Positions 32,678 through 41,361 of a DNA stretch of 64,000 nucleotides are shown here, in pieces. The notes under the pieces were generated by a model. The model searched no databases. It worked only from the letters and a program-made list of their open reading frames with translations, and was not told the origin of the DNA. The stretch is taken from contig NZ_JADCKB010000015.1 in the NCBI RefSeq assembly GCF_014982785.1, forward strand, positions 1-64,000. The letters are read 5' to 3'. The translations under genes were made by a program, and so were the position numbers. The DNA comes from Ructibacterium gallinarum. GTDB lineage: Bacteria > Bacillota > Clostridia > Monoglobales > Monoglobaceae. The first letter of the stretch is position 1; every line of letters starts with the position of its first letter.

Positions 32678-33775
32678 TTATACATTAAACCGAAATAAAA
32701 TAATATCGCCGTCTTTTACAACGTAATCTTTGCCTTCTGACCGAACCAGACCTTTTTCCTTTGCTGCAGCCATACTGCCGCAGGCCATCAAATCATCAAA
32801 AGCCACCACCTCGGCACGAATAAAACCGCGTTCAAAATCAGTATGAATTTTACCGGCAGCCTGAGGCGCCTTCGTTCCCTTTTGAATGGTCCAGGCCCGA
32901 ACCTCGGGTTTTCCAGCTGTCAAATAACTGATGAGTCCCAACAATTTATAGCTTGCTTTAATCAGTTTATCCAACCCAGATTCTGCAACTCCCAATTCAT
33001 CCAGAAAAAGCTGTTTTTCTTCTGGATCAAGCGCCGCAATTTCTTCTTCGATCCGGGCAGAAATCACCATAACTTCCGACTTTTCCGCCGCAGCAAATTC
33101 CCGTATTTTCTGTACCCACGGATTCTGTGTTTCCGCATTGCTGTAATCATCCTCCGATACATTTGCAGCATAAATCACAGGTTTTAATGTTAAAAGCGAC
33201 ACATCAGAAAGCCACTGCCTCTCATCGTCTGACATTTCCATACTTCGTGCAGTTTTTCCATTTTCCAAAGTTTCATGCAGCCGTTCCAGAAAATCAAGCT
33301 GTTCCTGAAATTTTTTATCGCCGCCTTTTAAAGCCTTTTTCGTCTTATCAATCCGTCGGTCCAAAATTTCCAAATCCGACAAAATCAGTTCAAGATTGAT
33401 GGTTTCAATATCCCGTATGGGATCCACCGAACCCTCAACGTGTACAATATTCGGATCTTCAAAGGCTCTGACAACATGGACGACCGCATCTACCTCACGA
33501 ATATTGGACAGGAACTTGTTTCCAAGTCCCTCCCCTTTACTGGCGCCTTTCACCAACCCTGCGATATCCACAAATTCAATAGTAGCGTAGGTGACCTTAT
33601 CCGGTTGATGCATTTTTACAAGTTCATCAATCCTATAATCCGGAACCAGCACCGTACCTACGTTTGGTTCAATGGTACAAAACGGATAATTGGCCGATTC
33701 TGCCCCCGCTTGCGTAATTGCATTAAAAAGGGTACTTTTTCCTACATTCGGCAATCCTACAATTCCCAGTTTCAT
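32678..33775 (-). CDS. ychF: YchF/Ola1-family ATPase
   Basis: Obg-related P-loop protein that prefers ATP and associates with ribosomes, 365 residues. G1 is GLPNVGKST (6-14), G3 DIAGLVKGASKGEGLGNKFL cut to residues 69-88, NxxE-type YAANVSEDD in place of NKxD, and a C-terminal TGS domain (YLTAGKPEVRAWTIQKGTKA). GAGG precedes the ATG. It begins 33 bp after glmM and probably shares its transcript. Confidence 0.96.
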   Translation of the reverse strand: MKLGIVGLPNVGKSTLFNAITQAGAESANYPFCTIEPNVGTVLVPDYRIDELVKMHQPDKVTYATIEFVDIAGLVKGASKGEGLGNKFLSNIREVDAVVHVVRAFEDPNIVHVEGSVDPIRDIETINLELILSDLEILDRRIDKTKKALKGGDKKFQEQLDFLERLHETLENGKTARSMEMSDDERQWLSDVSLLTLKPVIYAANVSEDDYSNAETQNPWVQKIREFAAAEKSEVMVISARIEEEIAALDPEEKQLFLDELGVAESGLDKLIKASYKLLGLISYLTAGKPEVRAWTIQKGTKAPQAAGKIHTDFERGFIRAEVVAFDDLMACGSMAAAKEKGLVRSEGKDYVVKDGDIILFRFNV

Positions 33776-33808
33776 TTATTTTCCTCTTTTCTCGCTCGTA
33801 TGCATATA

Positions 33809-35164
33809 CTAATTCAGTTTTTCTTCCAACAGAGCTGCCAATTCCTCCGCTCGTCTGCGGATCAATTCCTGGTCTTTGCCTTCTATCATCACCCGCACCA
33901 GCGGCTCTGTTCCCGATGGCCGAATTAATACTCTTCCCGAATTTGCAAATTCCTTTTCAATTTTTTCAATTGCTTCTTTAATTTCCGGGAAAGCCATATA
34001 TTTATCTTGCTGTTTGTATTCGTTTTTCACATGGGCATTAATCAGCACCTGAGGATATACCTGCATCACAGAAGCCAATTCGGATAATTTCTTTCCGCTG
34101 CGCTTTAAAACAGAAAGCAACTGGAGCCCGGTCACCAAGCCGTCACCAGTCGTATTATGATCCAGAAGAATCACATGTCCAGATTGTTCACCGCCAATCT
34201 TGTGTCCGCATTTCAGCATCTCTTCGAGGACATAACGATCTCCCACTTTGGTACGCTTAATGTTTAAGCCTTGCTCCTCGCCCATAACAAAGAACCCCAA
34301 ATTACTCATTACTGTGGCAACAATGGTATTATCCGGTAAAAGTCCTCTTTCCCGCATATCAAGAGCACAGATAGCCATAATTTTATCTCCATCCACATAT
34401 GCTCCATTTTCATCTACTGCCAGTACACGATCCGCATCGCCGTCAAACGCTAAGCCCACATGCACATCATGATTTTTGACATACTCCATTAAACCTTCCA
34501 TATGGGTTGATCCGCAGTTATCATTAATATTAATGCCATCGGGCTGGTTATGAATTACCAGAATCTCTGCGCCCAATTCCTCCAAGGCATATGGAGCGGT
34601 TACGGATGCCGCACCGTTAGCGCAGTCAATTGCTACCCTCAAACCGTCCAGACGGCATCCAATAGTATTTTTGGCAAACTCAATATAGTCTCTAACTAAA
34701 TTTTCCGCATGAGAAATATGTCCAATGTTTTCGTGAGTTGGGCAGGTTACCTCTTCAGTATGATCTAGAATAATACTTTCAATCCGCTCTTCAATGGCAT
34801 CGCTAAGCTTATACCCCTCACTGCTGAAATACTTAATGCCATTATGTTCAAACGAATTATGCGAAGCCGAAATCACCACTCCAGCATCAAATCCATGCGT
34901 CCTCACAAGATAAGCCACCGCCGGCGTTGGCAATACACCTACCAGCACCGCTTCAGCGCCAACACTGCAAATACCTGCAACCAATGCCGCTTCCAAAATG
35001 TCACCAGATATTCTTGTATCTTTACCCACCAGAATTTTGGGTTTTCCGCCTTTTTCACCCGTCAATACATAAGCTCCGGCCTGGCCGATTTCAAAAGCCA
35101 GCTGAGGCGTCAGCTCCGAATTTGCTACGCCTCTTACGCCGTCTGTTCCAAATAATCTTCCCAT
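33809..35164 (-). CDS. glmM: Phosphoglucosamine mutase
   Basis: Converts GlcN-6-P to GlcN-1-P for UDP-GlcNAc and peptidoglycan, 451 residues. Starts [15 protein letters not shown]; phospho-Ser is Ser101 in [12 protein letters not shown]; the metal loop is [13 protein letters not shown]; substrate loop GGEQSGHVI; phosphate loop [13 protein letters not shown] start at ATG 35164; the open frame from 35200 adds 12 residues unlike the family. It has its own strong promoter and a leader of about 130 nt. It follows cdaA and cdaR after an inserted FAD dehydrogenase; GlmM interacts with CdaA in other Firmicutes. Confidence 0.96.
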   Translation of the reverse strand: MGRLFGTDGVRGVANSELTPQLAFEIGQAGAYVLTGEKGGKPKILVGKDTRISGDILEAALVAGICSVGAEAVLVGVLPTPAVAYLVRTHGFDAGVVISASHNSFEHNGIKYFSSEGYKLSDAIEERIESIILDHTEEVTCPTHENIGHISHAENLVRDYIEFAKNTIGCRLDGLRVAIDCANGAASVTAPYALEELGAEILVIHNQPDGININDNCGSTHMEGLMEYVKNHDVHVGLAFDGDADRVLAVDENGAYVDGDKIMAICALDMRERGLLPDNTIVATVMSNLGFFVMGEEQGLNIKRTKVGDRYVLEEMLKCGHKIGGEQSGHVILLDHNTTGDGLVTGLQLLSVLKRSGKKLSELASVMQVYPQVLINAHVKNEYKQQDKYMAFPEIKEAIEKIEKEFANSGRVLIRPSGTEPLVRVMIEGKDQELIRRRAEELAALLEEKLN

Positions 35165-35209
35165 AAACTTCCATAGCCTTTCTGCCCACCACATCAGCAA
35201 TATTTATCC

Positions 35210-35232
35210 ATCTTACCGTGGGCGGATAAGAT
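35210..35232 (-). promoter_or_regulatory. Hairpin in the glmM leader
   Basis: ATCTTA (35210-35215) pairs with TAAGAT (35227-35232) around an 11-nt loop. A second short stem GGAG-caat-CTCC lies nearer the promoter. No known riboswitch or glmS-type ribozyme is recognised. Confidence 0.3.
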
Positions 35233-35303
35233 ACGGACTGTTCCATTTCCAATGCCGGAGATTGCTCCCGCACAGCATATGCCAATAGATATACTTATTA
35301 AAG

Positions 35304-35332
35304 ATTATATGCCAAAACCCTCATTTTGTCAA
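35304..35332 (-). promoter_or_regulatory. Strong sigma-A promoter of glmM-ychF
   Basis: Minus strand: perfect TTGACA (35332-35327), 17-bp spacer, perfect TATAAT (35309-35304). Confidence 0.88.
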
Positions 35333-35340
35333 TTCCTTTC

Positions 35341-36912
35341 TCATTCCATCCCATCCTGTTCCAGAAGCATCTGAGCGACACGAATCCCGTCCACTGCTGC
35401 ACTAACAATGCCACCTGCATAACCGGCGCCTTCTCCGGCAGGATAAAGTCCTTCCACACCGATACTTTCCAGCATTTGACTGCGCAATATACGGACAGGT
35501 GCCGAAGTGCGCATTTCTACTCCAGTTAATACACCTTTTTTAGAGAAATCACGCAATTTCCTATCAAAATCATGCAATCCTTCCCTCAACGTTTGGGTAA
35601 TAAACAGCGGAAGGCACTTTTTTAATTCTGCAAATCGCCAGCTTCCGGCAAAATCAGGATTGGTTTCCCGCAGTGCACTGGACGGCCGGTCATTCATAAA
35701 ATCTACCGCCAGCTGTACCGGAGCACATCCATCACCACCGCCAATCTCAAACGCCAACCGTTCGTATCTACGCTGAAACGCAATACCAGCCATTGGATCT
35801 GCACCATCAAAATCCTCGGGCCTCACTGTAACCACCAATGCGCTATTGGCATTTCGCCCATCTCTTTGGTATCTGCTCATTCCATTAACAACAAGACATC
35901 CCTGTTCTGACGAAGCATTCACCACCTGCCCGCCAGGACACATACAAAAGGAATAACAGCTGCGTTCTTTCCCATTATATGCCAATCTATAATCCGCCGG
36001 AGGAAGATTCTCTGCCGCGCTTCCATATTGCAGATGGTTTATAAAACTCTGCGGATGTTCTACACGTACTCCTGCCGCAAATGCTTTGGGGACCATCGGA
36101 ATACCCATGTCTGCGAGTATCTGATAAGTATCCCTGCTGCTGTGGCCAATGGCCAAAATCAATTTTTTACATGGCATAGAGATCGAATGATTTATTTCTA
36201 TTTCTGAAATTTTTCCACTCTTTGTCTTAATTCCTGTCAAACAGCTATTAAATTGTACTTCTGCACCCTGCCGGATAAGTTCCTCCCGCATGGACCGCAC
36301 AACAGCTTTTAAGCAATCCGTACCGATATGTGGCTTTGCTTTGTATAAAATATCCTCCGGCCCACCATGAGCGGCAAAAGTTTCCAAAACATACCGCTGA
36401 CGGGGATCGCTGATTCTCGTAGTTAATTTTCCGTCTGAAAAAGTACCTGCTCCCCCTTCTCCAAACTGTACATTAGACTGCAAATTCAGCTTTCCGGTGT
36501 TCCAAAAATCCTGAACCGTTTGTGTTCGCCGATCCACATCCTCCCCACGTTCTAAAATGATTGGGGGATTTCCAGATAACATTAAAATATAAGCTGCGAA
36601 TAATCCGCACGGGCCCATTCCCACTATCACCGGACGATACGGTAAATGCCGAGAAGTAGGAATATCCAAATTCGCACCGTTTTGCATCGGCTGTATTTGT
36701 TTTCCACAAGACGCAGGAAGATCCAGAGTTTCCGCAGAAACACTGTACACATAATGAATGTTCTGCTTTCGACGTGCATCCAGCGACTGCCGATAAATCT
36801 GGAAATTTTCTGCCCGAACACAATGCAGCCGCACAATTTCTTGTGCGGCCCGCAAAACATCTTCTTTTGTATGCCTGACCGGCATTGCAATGTCTTGAAT
36901 TACAATCTGCAT
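35341..36912 (-). CDS. FAD-dependent dehydrogenase (COG2509 type)
   Basis: A 523-residue flavoprotein. The dinucleotide loop is VIVGMGPCGLFAAYIL, followed by LERGEDVDRRTQTVQDFW and the family-typical NVQFGEGGAGTFSDGKLTTR; the C-terminal FAD contact is GLYPAGEGAGYAGGIVSAAVDG. The first 90 residues form a small domain seen in this family. The substrate is unknown. It lies 4 bp after cdaR, between cdaR and glmM. Confidence 0.88.
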   Translation of the reverse strand: MQIVIQDIAMPVRHTKEDVLRAAQEIVRLHCVRAENFQIYRQSLDARRKQNIHYVYSVSAETLDLPASCGKQIQPMQNGANLDIPTSRHLPYRPVIVGMGPCGLFAAYILMLSGNPPIILERGEDVDRRTQTVQDFWNTGKLNLQSNVQFGEGGAGTFSDGKLTTRISDPRQRYVLETFAAHGGPEDILYKAKPHIGTDCLKAVVRSMREELIRQGAEVQFNSCLTGIKTKSGKISEIEINHSISMPCKKLILAIGHSSRDTYQILADMGIPMVPKAFAAGVRVEHPQSFINHLQYGSAAENLPPADYRLAYNGKERSCYSFCMCPGGQVVNASSEQGCLVVNGMSRYQRDGRNANSALVVTVRPEDFDGADPMAGIAFQRRYERLAFEIGGGDGCAPVQLAVDFMNDRPSSALRETNPDFAGSWRFAELKKCLPLFITQTLREGLHDFDRKLRDFSKKGVLTGVEMRTSAPVRILRSQMLESIGVEGLYPAGEGAGYAGGIVSAAVDGIRVAQMLLEQDGME

Positions 36913-36916
36913 AATA

Positions 36917-37900
36917 CTATCCTTCGTCCTGCTGGGTATTTTGCTGCAAGGTAACTTCCACCTCGCTAATATCCCGCAGTATTTTCACCCCATCCGGTAT
37001 TTTGAGCTTTACTTTCACTTTTTGATTATTCAAAAATTTTTCAACTGAAATCGGCTCTGTCTGTATCTCTGTAATCTTGGCGGTCAACTGGTCATCACCA
37101 TATATTTGTACTGTCTCCGGATTCACAGAACAATTAAAGTTTTGATTGGATACCGTCCCATCAGCCTGAACAACCGGTTCAAAATTCGGAACCACTTTTA
37201 CTTCACGAAGTTTCACCACGGTACAATGGATCTTCGTTGAAGTTGCATCCTGCTGAATTCGCTGAAGAATCGCATCGAGGGCTGGAAGTTCCTTTCCGTC
37301 TGTACCATAAAGAATAATAGGAACTTCTTCATCAATATCCACATCCGCATTGGCATAGTCTAAAATAACACCAGCTTTAGCAATTTTCCCCACTACCGAT
37401 TCTGGTCCTTTCACAGTAATGGTTTCAGGATCCGTCTTGATAGGCCCCGCCATATAGTTTGCCGCCAGTGTTCCTTTTGTAGTTACCTCTAAATTGAGTT
37501 GTTTTTCCACCAATTTCTCTACTTTTACATCTACATTATAGTGATTTTGAGAGGAAATTCCAGCATTTTCAAAAGGGACGACAACTTCTACTGGCAGCGA
37601 AGCCGTTCCTTCAGTTTGAATACCGGAAACATCCACTTTGGCAATAATGGTTTTCATATCATTGTTGCCCATTTTTTTACGGCTTCCTCTTACCTTCAAA
37701 CTGATTGTAGTTGCCGATTCATTAACTACACTAAGACCGTTTGCGTTAAGCTGTTCCTCACCGATAAACTGAATGGGAAGATCCCGAACGTTCACTTCTA
37801 CATCAGGGTCCAGAACAATAATGATATACAGCCAAATGACAATTGCAACAACAACAGATATTACTTTTAAAATATTATCATTGGCAAATGCCTTTTTCAT
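36917..37900 (-). CDS. cdaR: CdaR (YbbR-like) regulator of diadenylate cyclase
   Basis: A 327-residue protein with one N-terminal helix (VISVVVAIVIWLYIIIVLD) and several YbbR repeats outside the membrane, for example KVRGSRKKMG, TVKGPESVVGKIAKAGV and VQIYGDDQLTAKITEI. It binds and modulates CdaA at the membrane. It overlaps cdaA by 4 bp (ATGA). Confidence 0.93.
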   Translation of the reverse strand: MKKAFANDNILKVISVVVAIVIWLYIIIVLDPDVEVNVRDLPIQFIGEEQLNANGLSVVNESATTISLKVRGSRKKMGNNDMKTIIAKVDVSGIQTEGTASLPVEVVVPFENAGISSQNHYNVDVKVEKLVEKQLNLEVTTKGTLAANYMAGPIKTDPETITVKGPESVVGKIAKAGVILDYANADVDIDEEVPIILYGTDGKELPALDAILQRIQQDATSTKIHCTVVKLREVKVVPNFEPVVQADGTVSNQNFNCSVNPETVQIYGDDQLTAKITEIQTEPISVEKFLNNQKVKVKLKIPDGVKILRDISEVEVTLQQNTQQDEG

Positions 37901-38763
37901 TCCTCCTTCCCCCTTTTCGTGAGATTTTTCAAGCTGAATTTTCCTTCAGATGTATTTTGGGTCAGACCGGAGGAATTTAAAAGCTCAATAATCCGATCCC
38001 GCAGAGAATCCTCATGATATCCAGTATCTAAAACTCCCTTATAAGCGATAGATATTTTCCCAGTTTCTTCAGATACAATGATCACCACAGCATCAGACTC
38101 TTCAGAGATTCCTATGCCAGCTCTGTGGCGTGTACCCAGTTCCTGTCGAATATTGGGGTTCTGCGATAAAGGAAGTACACAAGTTGCCAATTCGACTTTG
38201 TTATCCCGAATGACTACCGCTCCATCGTGCAGCGGGGTATTGGGGACAAAAATATTTTCCAAAAGCTCGCTGGTTGTCTCGGCGTGCACCTTAATTCCGG
38301 AGCTAATTAATGTATCAATATTATCCTCATTTTCAATGACGATCAATGCTCCGGTATGGCTGTTAGCCATTGCCTGCGCTCCCTTAGAAACTTCACGGAT
38401 CATCTGCATCGCTTCCGCATCAAATTCACCTTTAGAGTTAAACCATTTTCCCATAGAAGTTCTGCCCACATGTTCAAGAACTCGACGCAGTTCTGGCTGA
38501 AATACGATTAATAATGCAATTAATCCAAGCTGCAGAACATTACTTAAAATGTAATAAAGTGTATTAAGCTGGAAAAAATAGCTTAGCTGGGTAATGACAA
38601 TCAACAAGACTACACCCTTAAGCAGGCGCATCGTGCGGGTTTCACGAATAAATTTCAGTGCTTTATATACAAGATAAGATACGGCTAAAATATCAATGAC
38701 ATCGGTAATCCGAAACAATGCCAATTGATTCAGCGCCGCATGATAAAAATTTTCCCACCACAT
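37897..38763 (-). CDS. cdaA: Diadenylate cyclase CdaA
   Basis: Synthesises the second messenger c-di-AMP from ATP. Three N-terminal helices precede a DAC domain with DGAVVI (the DGA motif) and GTRHRAGIGISEESDAVV (the RHR motif). I prefer ATG 38763 (MWWENFYH), preceded by GGAGGT; this matches the family N-terminal length. The frame can open at 38781. It starts about 50 bp after proS without a visible terminator, so read-through from proS is possible. Confidence 0.95.
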   Translation of the reverse strand: MWWENFYHAALNQLALFRITDVIDILAVSYLVYKALKFIRETRTMRLLKGVVLLIVITQLSYFFQLNTLYYILSNVLQLGLIALLIVFQPELRRVLEHVGRTSMGKWFNSKGEFDAEAMQMIREVSKGAQAMANSHTGALIVIENEDNIDTLISSGIKVHAETTSELLENIFVPNTPLHDGAVVIRDNKVELATCVLPLSQNPNIRQELGTRHRAGIGISEESDAVVIIVSEETGKISIAYKGVLDTGYHEDSLRDRIIELLNSSGLTQNTSEGKFSLKNLTKRGKEE

Positions 38764-38812
38764 TGCTTCGGTTACCTCCATTTTTTCAAAGTTCTAATTA
38801 TTTTTAATTATT

Positions 38813-40258
38813 TTAATACGCCTTTCCCCAATAGACCATTTTAGCAGCAGGTTTTCCACAGCAGACACAGGTATCACTCAAGTTCTCCTGCTCAAACGGA
38901 ATACATCTGGACGTTGCGGTAGTATCCTCTTTGATCTTCAATTCACAAGCTTCATCGCCACACCACATTGCCTTCACAAAACCACCTTTTTGAGCGATCT
39001 GTTCTTTGAATTCATCATAAGTAACTGCTGAACTGGTTTTTTCTTCCCGGTTTTTCAACGCGGCTGCCAGCATTTGTTCTTGAATGGCGGTTAATAATTT
39101 GTCAACCTCTTCTTCAATATTATCCAAAGATACAAAGGTTTTACTCCGATCCATCCGGCTAACCAAAACAGCCTGATTTTTTTCGATATCTTTGGGGCCT
39201 ATTTCAATCCTGACAGGAACTCCCCTCATCTCATATTCGCTGAATTTCCAGCCAGGAGATTTCTCGCTGTCATCCAACTTAACACGGAATTTGCGCGCCA
39301 ACTGATCCTTTAAGCTGCGGGCACGGTCCAAAACGCCTTCTTTATGCTGCGCAACCGGAACAATCACAGCCTGAACCGGAGCAATCCTAGGTGGAAGTTT
39401 TAATCCAGCATCATCACCATGCACCATAATGATAGCACCGATAATGCGTGTAGAAACACCCCAAGAAGTTTGATGTACATATTCCAGTTCGTTATTATCA
39501 TTGAGATACTGAATGCCAAATGCTTTTGCAAATCCATCCCCAAAATTATGACTGGTACCAGATTGCAATGCTTTTCCGTCATGCATCATGCTTTCTATTG
39601 TATAAGTTTCCCTGGCACCAGCAAATTTTTCCTTATCTGTTTTCTGACCTTTAATCACTGGGATTGCCAATTCTTGTTCACAAAAATCAGCGTAAACATT
39701 CAACATTTGAATCGTTCTGCTTTGTGCTTCTTCTTCCGTAGCATGTGCCGTGTGCCCTTCCTGCCATAAAAATTCTGCACTCCGCAGAAAAGGCCGTGTC
39801 GTTTTCTCCCACCGCACCACACTGCACCACTGATTATAAAGCTTCGGAAGATCTCGGTAAGACCGAATCGTATTCGCATAATGCTCACAAAACAGCGTTT
39901 CTGAAGTCGGTCGCACGCAAAGCCTTTCCGGCAGTTTCTCATTACCACCCTGCGTTACCCACGCCACCTCAGGAGCAAAACCTTCTACGTGATCCTTTTC
40001 TTTCTGCAGCAGACTCTCCGGTATAAACATGGGCATATAAACATTTTCTACGCCCGTTTCTTTAAACCTGGCATCTAACGCTTTTTGAATATTTTCCCAA
40101 ATTGCATATCCATACGGCTGTATCACCATACATCCCCGTACTCCTGAATAATCACAAAGCTGCGCTTTTTTAATAATATCTGTATACCATTGGGCAAAAT
40201 CTTCCCCCATTGGTGTAATCTCTTCTACCAGCTTTTTCTCCTGTGCCAATGCTCTCAT
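38813..40258 (-). CDS. proS: Prolyl-tRNA synthetase (archaeal/eukaryal-type, ProS3)
   Basis: Class II synthetase of the shorter type without the bacterial editing insertion, 481 residues. Motif 1 region [17 protein letters not shown], motif 2 [15 protein letters not shown] with [19 protein letters not shown], motif 3 near [19 protein letters not shown]. The C-terminal zinc domain has CGDEACELK and [10 protein letters not shown], ending in Tyr as typical. Start is uncertain: ATG 40258 sits right after GGAAGGA, an in-frame TTG lies 9 nt further in, and another TTG at 40276. No T-box is seen upstream. Confidence 0.94.
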   Translation of the reverse strand: MRALAQEKKLVEEITPMGEDFAQWYTDIIKKAQLCDYSGVRGCMVIQPYGYAIWENIQKALDARFKETGVENVYMPMFIPESLLQKEKDHVEGFAPEVAWVTQGGNEKLPERLCVRPTSETLFCEHYANTIRSYRDLPKLYNQWCSVVRWEKTTRPFLRSAEFLWQEGHTAHATEEEAQSRTIQMLNVYADFCEQELAIPVIKGQKTDKEKFAGARETYTIESMMHDGKALQSGTSHNFGDGFAKAFGIQYLNDNNELEYVHQTSWGVSTRIIGAIIMVHGDDAGLKLPPRIAPVQAVIVPVAQHKEGVLDRARSLKDQLARKFRVKLDDSEKSPGWKFSEYEMRGVPVRIEIGPKDIEKNQAVLVSRMDRSKTFVSLDNIEEEVDKLLTAIQEQMLAAALKNREEKTSSAVTYDEFKEQIAQKGGFVKAMWCGDEACELKIKEDTTATSRCIPFEQENLSDTCVCCGKPAAKMVYWGKAY

Positions 40259-40483
40259 TCCTTCCAATTCACACAAACTTATGTATCCAAACCGCTTATC
40301 AAAAGCTTAAACACACATAACATCAGTATAAAGGAAATTCTGGCCAGTGTCAAGACTTCCAACCGGTTTTTTCACGGAAGAAGCAAAGTTTTTTTCTTGC
40401 TCTCAGGCAAAAATTTCCCTTGCTTTTCCATGTAAAATATGATACGCTTATAAAAAATTTATTTTACAAAGGAAGAAACTTTT

Positions 40484-40963
40484 ATGCAAAGCTTTTTTAC
40501 CAATACTCTGATTGTGTTACATCTATTATACACAGTGGCGCTTTGTGCTGGTACCGCCATAAGCTTATACACCATCGCCAAACGCCAGAACATTCCCCAT
40601 GCATGGATTGCCTTTATTCCCGTACTGCAATACTATATTATCGGTTCACTTTGCGAAGAATATGTACTGCTGGGAATGCGCATCCGTTTTTTACAATGGA
40701 TTATGGTTCTTCTGGAATTGCTGCAGGTCGTTCTGGGCTTTTTGGGCGGTATTCTTCTGTTCCCGCTTCGGATTTTCATTAATCTTTTGCTTGTATTGGT
40801 TCTGCATAAATTCTTTTATCTCTTTGACCCCAAACATGCTGTACTTTATGCAGGGCTGAGCTTGCTTGGTAGACTTCCCTTTGTTATTATTTTGTTTTTC
40901 CTTCGGAAAAAACCGATTGTTATGTCAGCAGGTGCATTCCCCTACCCGTTTGCTCGACGGTAA
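40484..40963 (+). CDS. Small four-helix membrane protein
   Basis: A 159-residue membrane protein with helices near 5-28, 40-60, 65-100 and 120-142. SLYTIAKRQNIPHAWIAFIP followed by YYIIGSL is a pattern I recognise from many uncharacterised Clostridia membrane proteins. GGAAG precedes the ATG by about 10 nt. A single gene divergent from proS; a weak promoter (TTTCCA, 18 bp, TATAAA) precedes it. Function unknown. Confidence 0.75.
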   Translation: MQSFFTNTLIVLHLLYTVALCAGTAISLYTIAKRQNIPHAWIAFIPVLQYYIIGSLCEEYVLLGMRIRFLQWIMVLLELLQVVLGFLGGILLFPLRIFINLLLVLVLHKFFYLFDPKHAVLYAGLSLLGRLPFVIILFFLRKKPIVMSAGAFPYPFARR

Positions 40964-41004
40964 AGCCAATTTTTTCTTAAAAATTAAAAAAATCAAAAAA
41001 AGTA

Positions 41005-41033
41005 TTGACAAAGCCCTCAAAAAATAGTATAAT
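41005..41033 (+). promoter_or_regulatory. Consensus sigma-A promoter of the tRNA-Lys gene
   Basis: Perfect TTGACA (41005-41010), 17-bp spacer, perfect TATAAT (41028-41033), about 50 bp before the tRNA. Confidence 0.93.
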
Positions 41034-41085
41034 CTTTTTTGCGCTCAAGAAGAGAGTTCTAAGATTAGGACAAGCAAAATCGTAT

Positions 41086-41162
41086 GCACCTTTAGCTCAG
41101 CTGGCTAGAGCACCTGACTCTTAATCAGGGTGTCCAGGGTTCGAATCCCTGAAGGTGTACCA
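41086..41162 (+). tRNA. tRNA-Lys (anticodon CTT)
   Basis: 77 nt with encoded CCA. Acceptor GCACCTT pairs with AAGGTGT (G-U at the first pair); D arm GCTC/GAGC; anticodon stem CCTGA/TCAGG with loop CTCTTAA, giving anticodon CTT; T arm CAGGG-TTCGAAT-CCCTG. Decodes AAG. Single tRNA gene under its own consensus promoter. Confidence 0.97.
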
Positions 41163-41168
41163 TACAAG

Positions 41169-41249
41169 GGCCCCGCAAGGTTTTACTTTGCGGGGTCAGA
41201 TTGTAAAAAACCCTGTTTTCGTTTGAAAACAGGGCTTTTTTACAGTCTG
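41169..41249. terminator. Terminators shared by tRNA-Lys and the AraC regulator gene
   Basis: A first hairpin (CCCCGCAA / TTGCGGGG, 41169-41196) is followed by CCCTGTTTTC-gttt-GAAAACAGGG flanked by A and T runs. The second reads as an intrinsic terminator on both strands, ending the tRNA transcript and the converging polysaccharide operon. Confidence 0.85.
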
Positions 41250-41361
41250 ACATAAAAGATCTGTCTTTTTTTCTTCGTGGTCTGTATCCTTATTTCATTT
41301 ATAATTTTGTTTTATAGTTACTAATCTGTTGATCTACCTCTGCATTTTCTTCTTATATTTC

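Noticed and set aside
35165-35303. glmS-type ribozyme or known riboswitch in the glmM leader
   Set aside because: The short hairpins do not match the conserved core of any riboswitch class I recognise.
40259-40483. T-box riboswitch for proS
   Set aside because: No specifier loop or T-box sequence is visible in the gap between proS and the divergent membrane protein gene.
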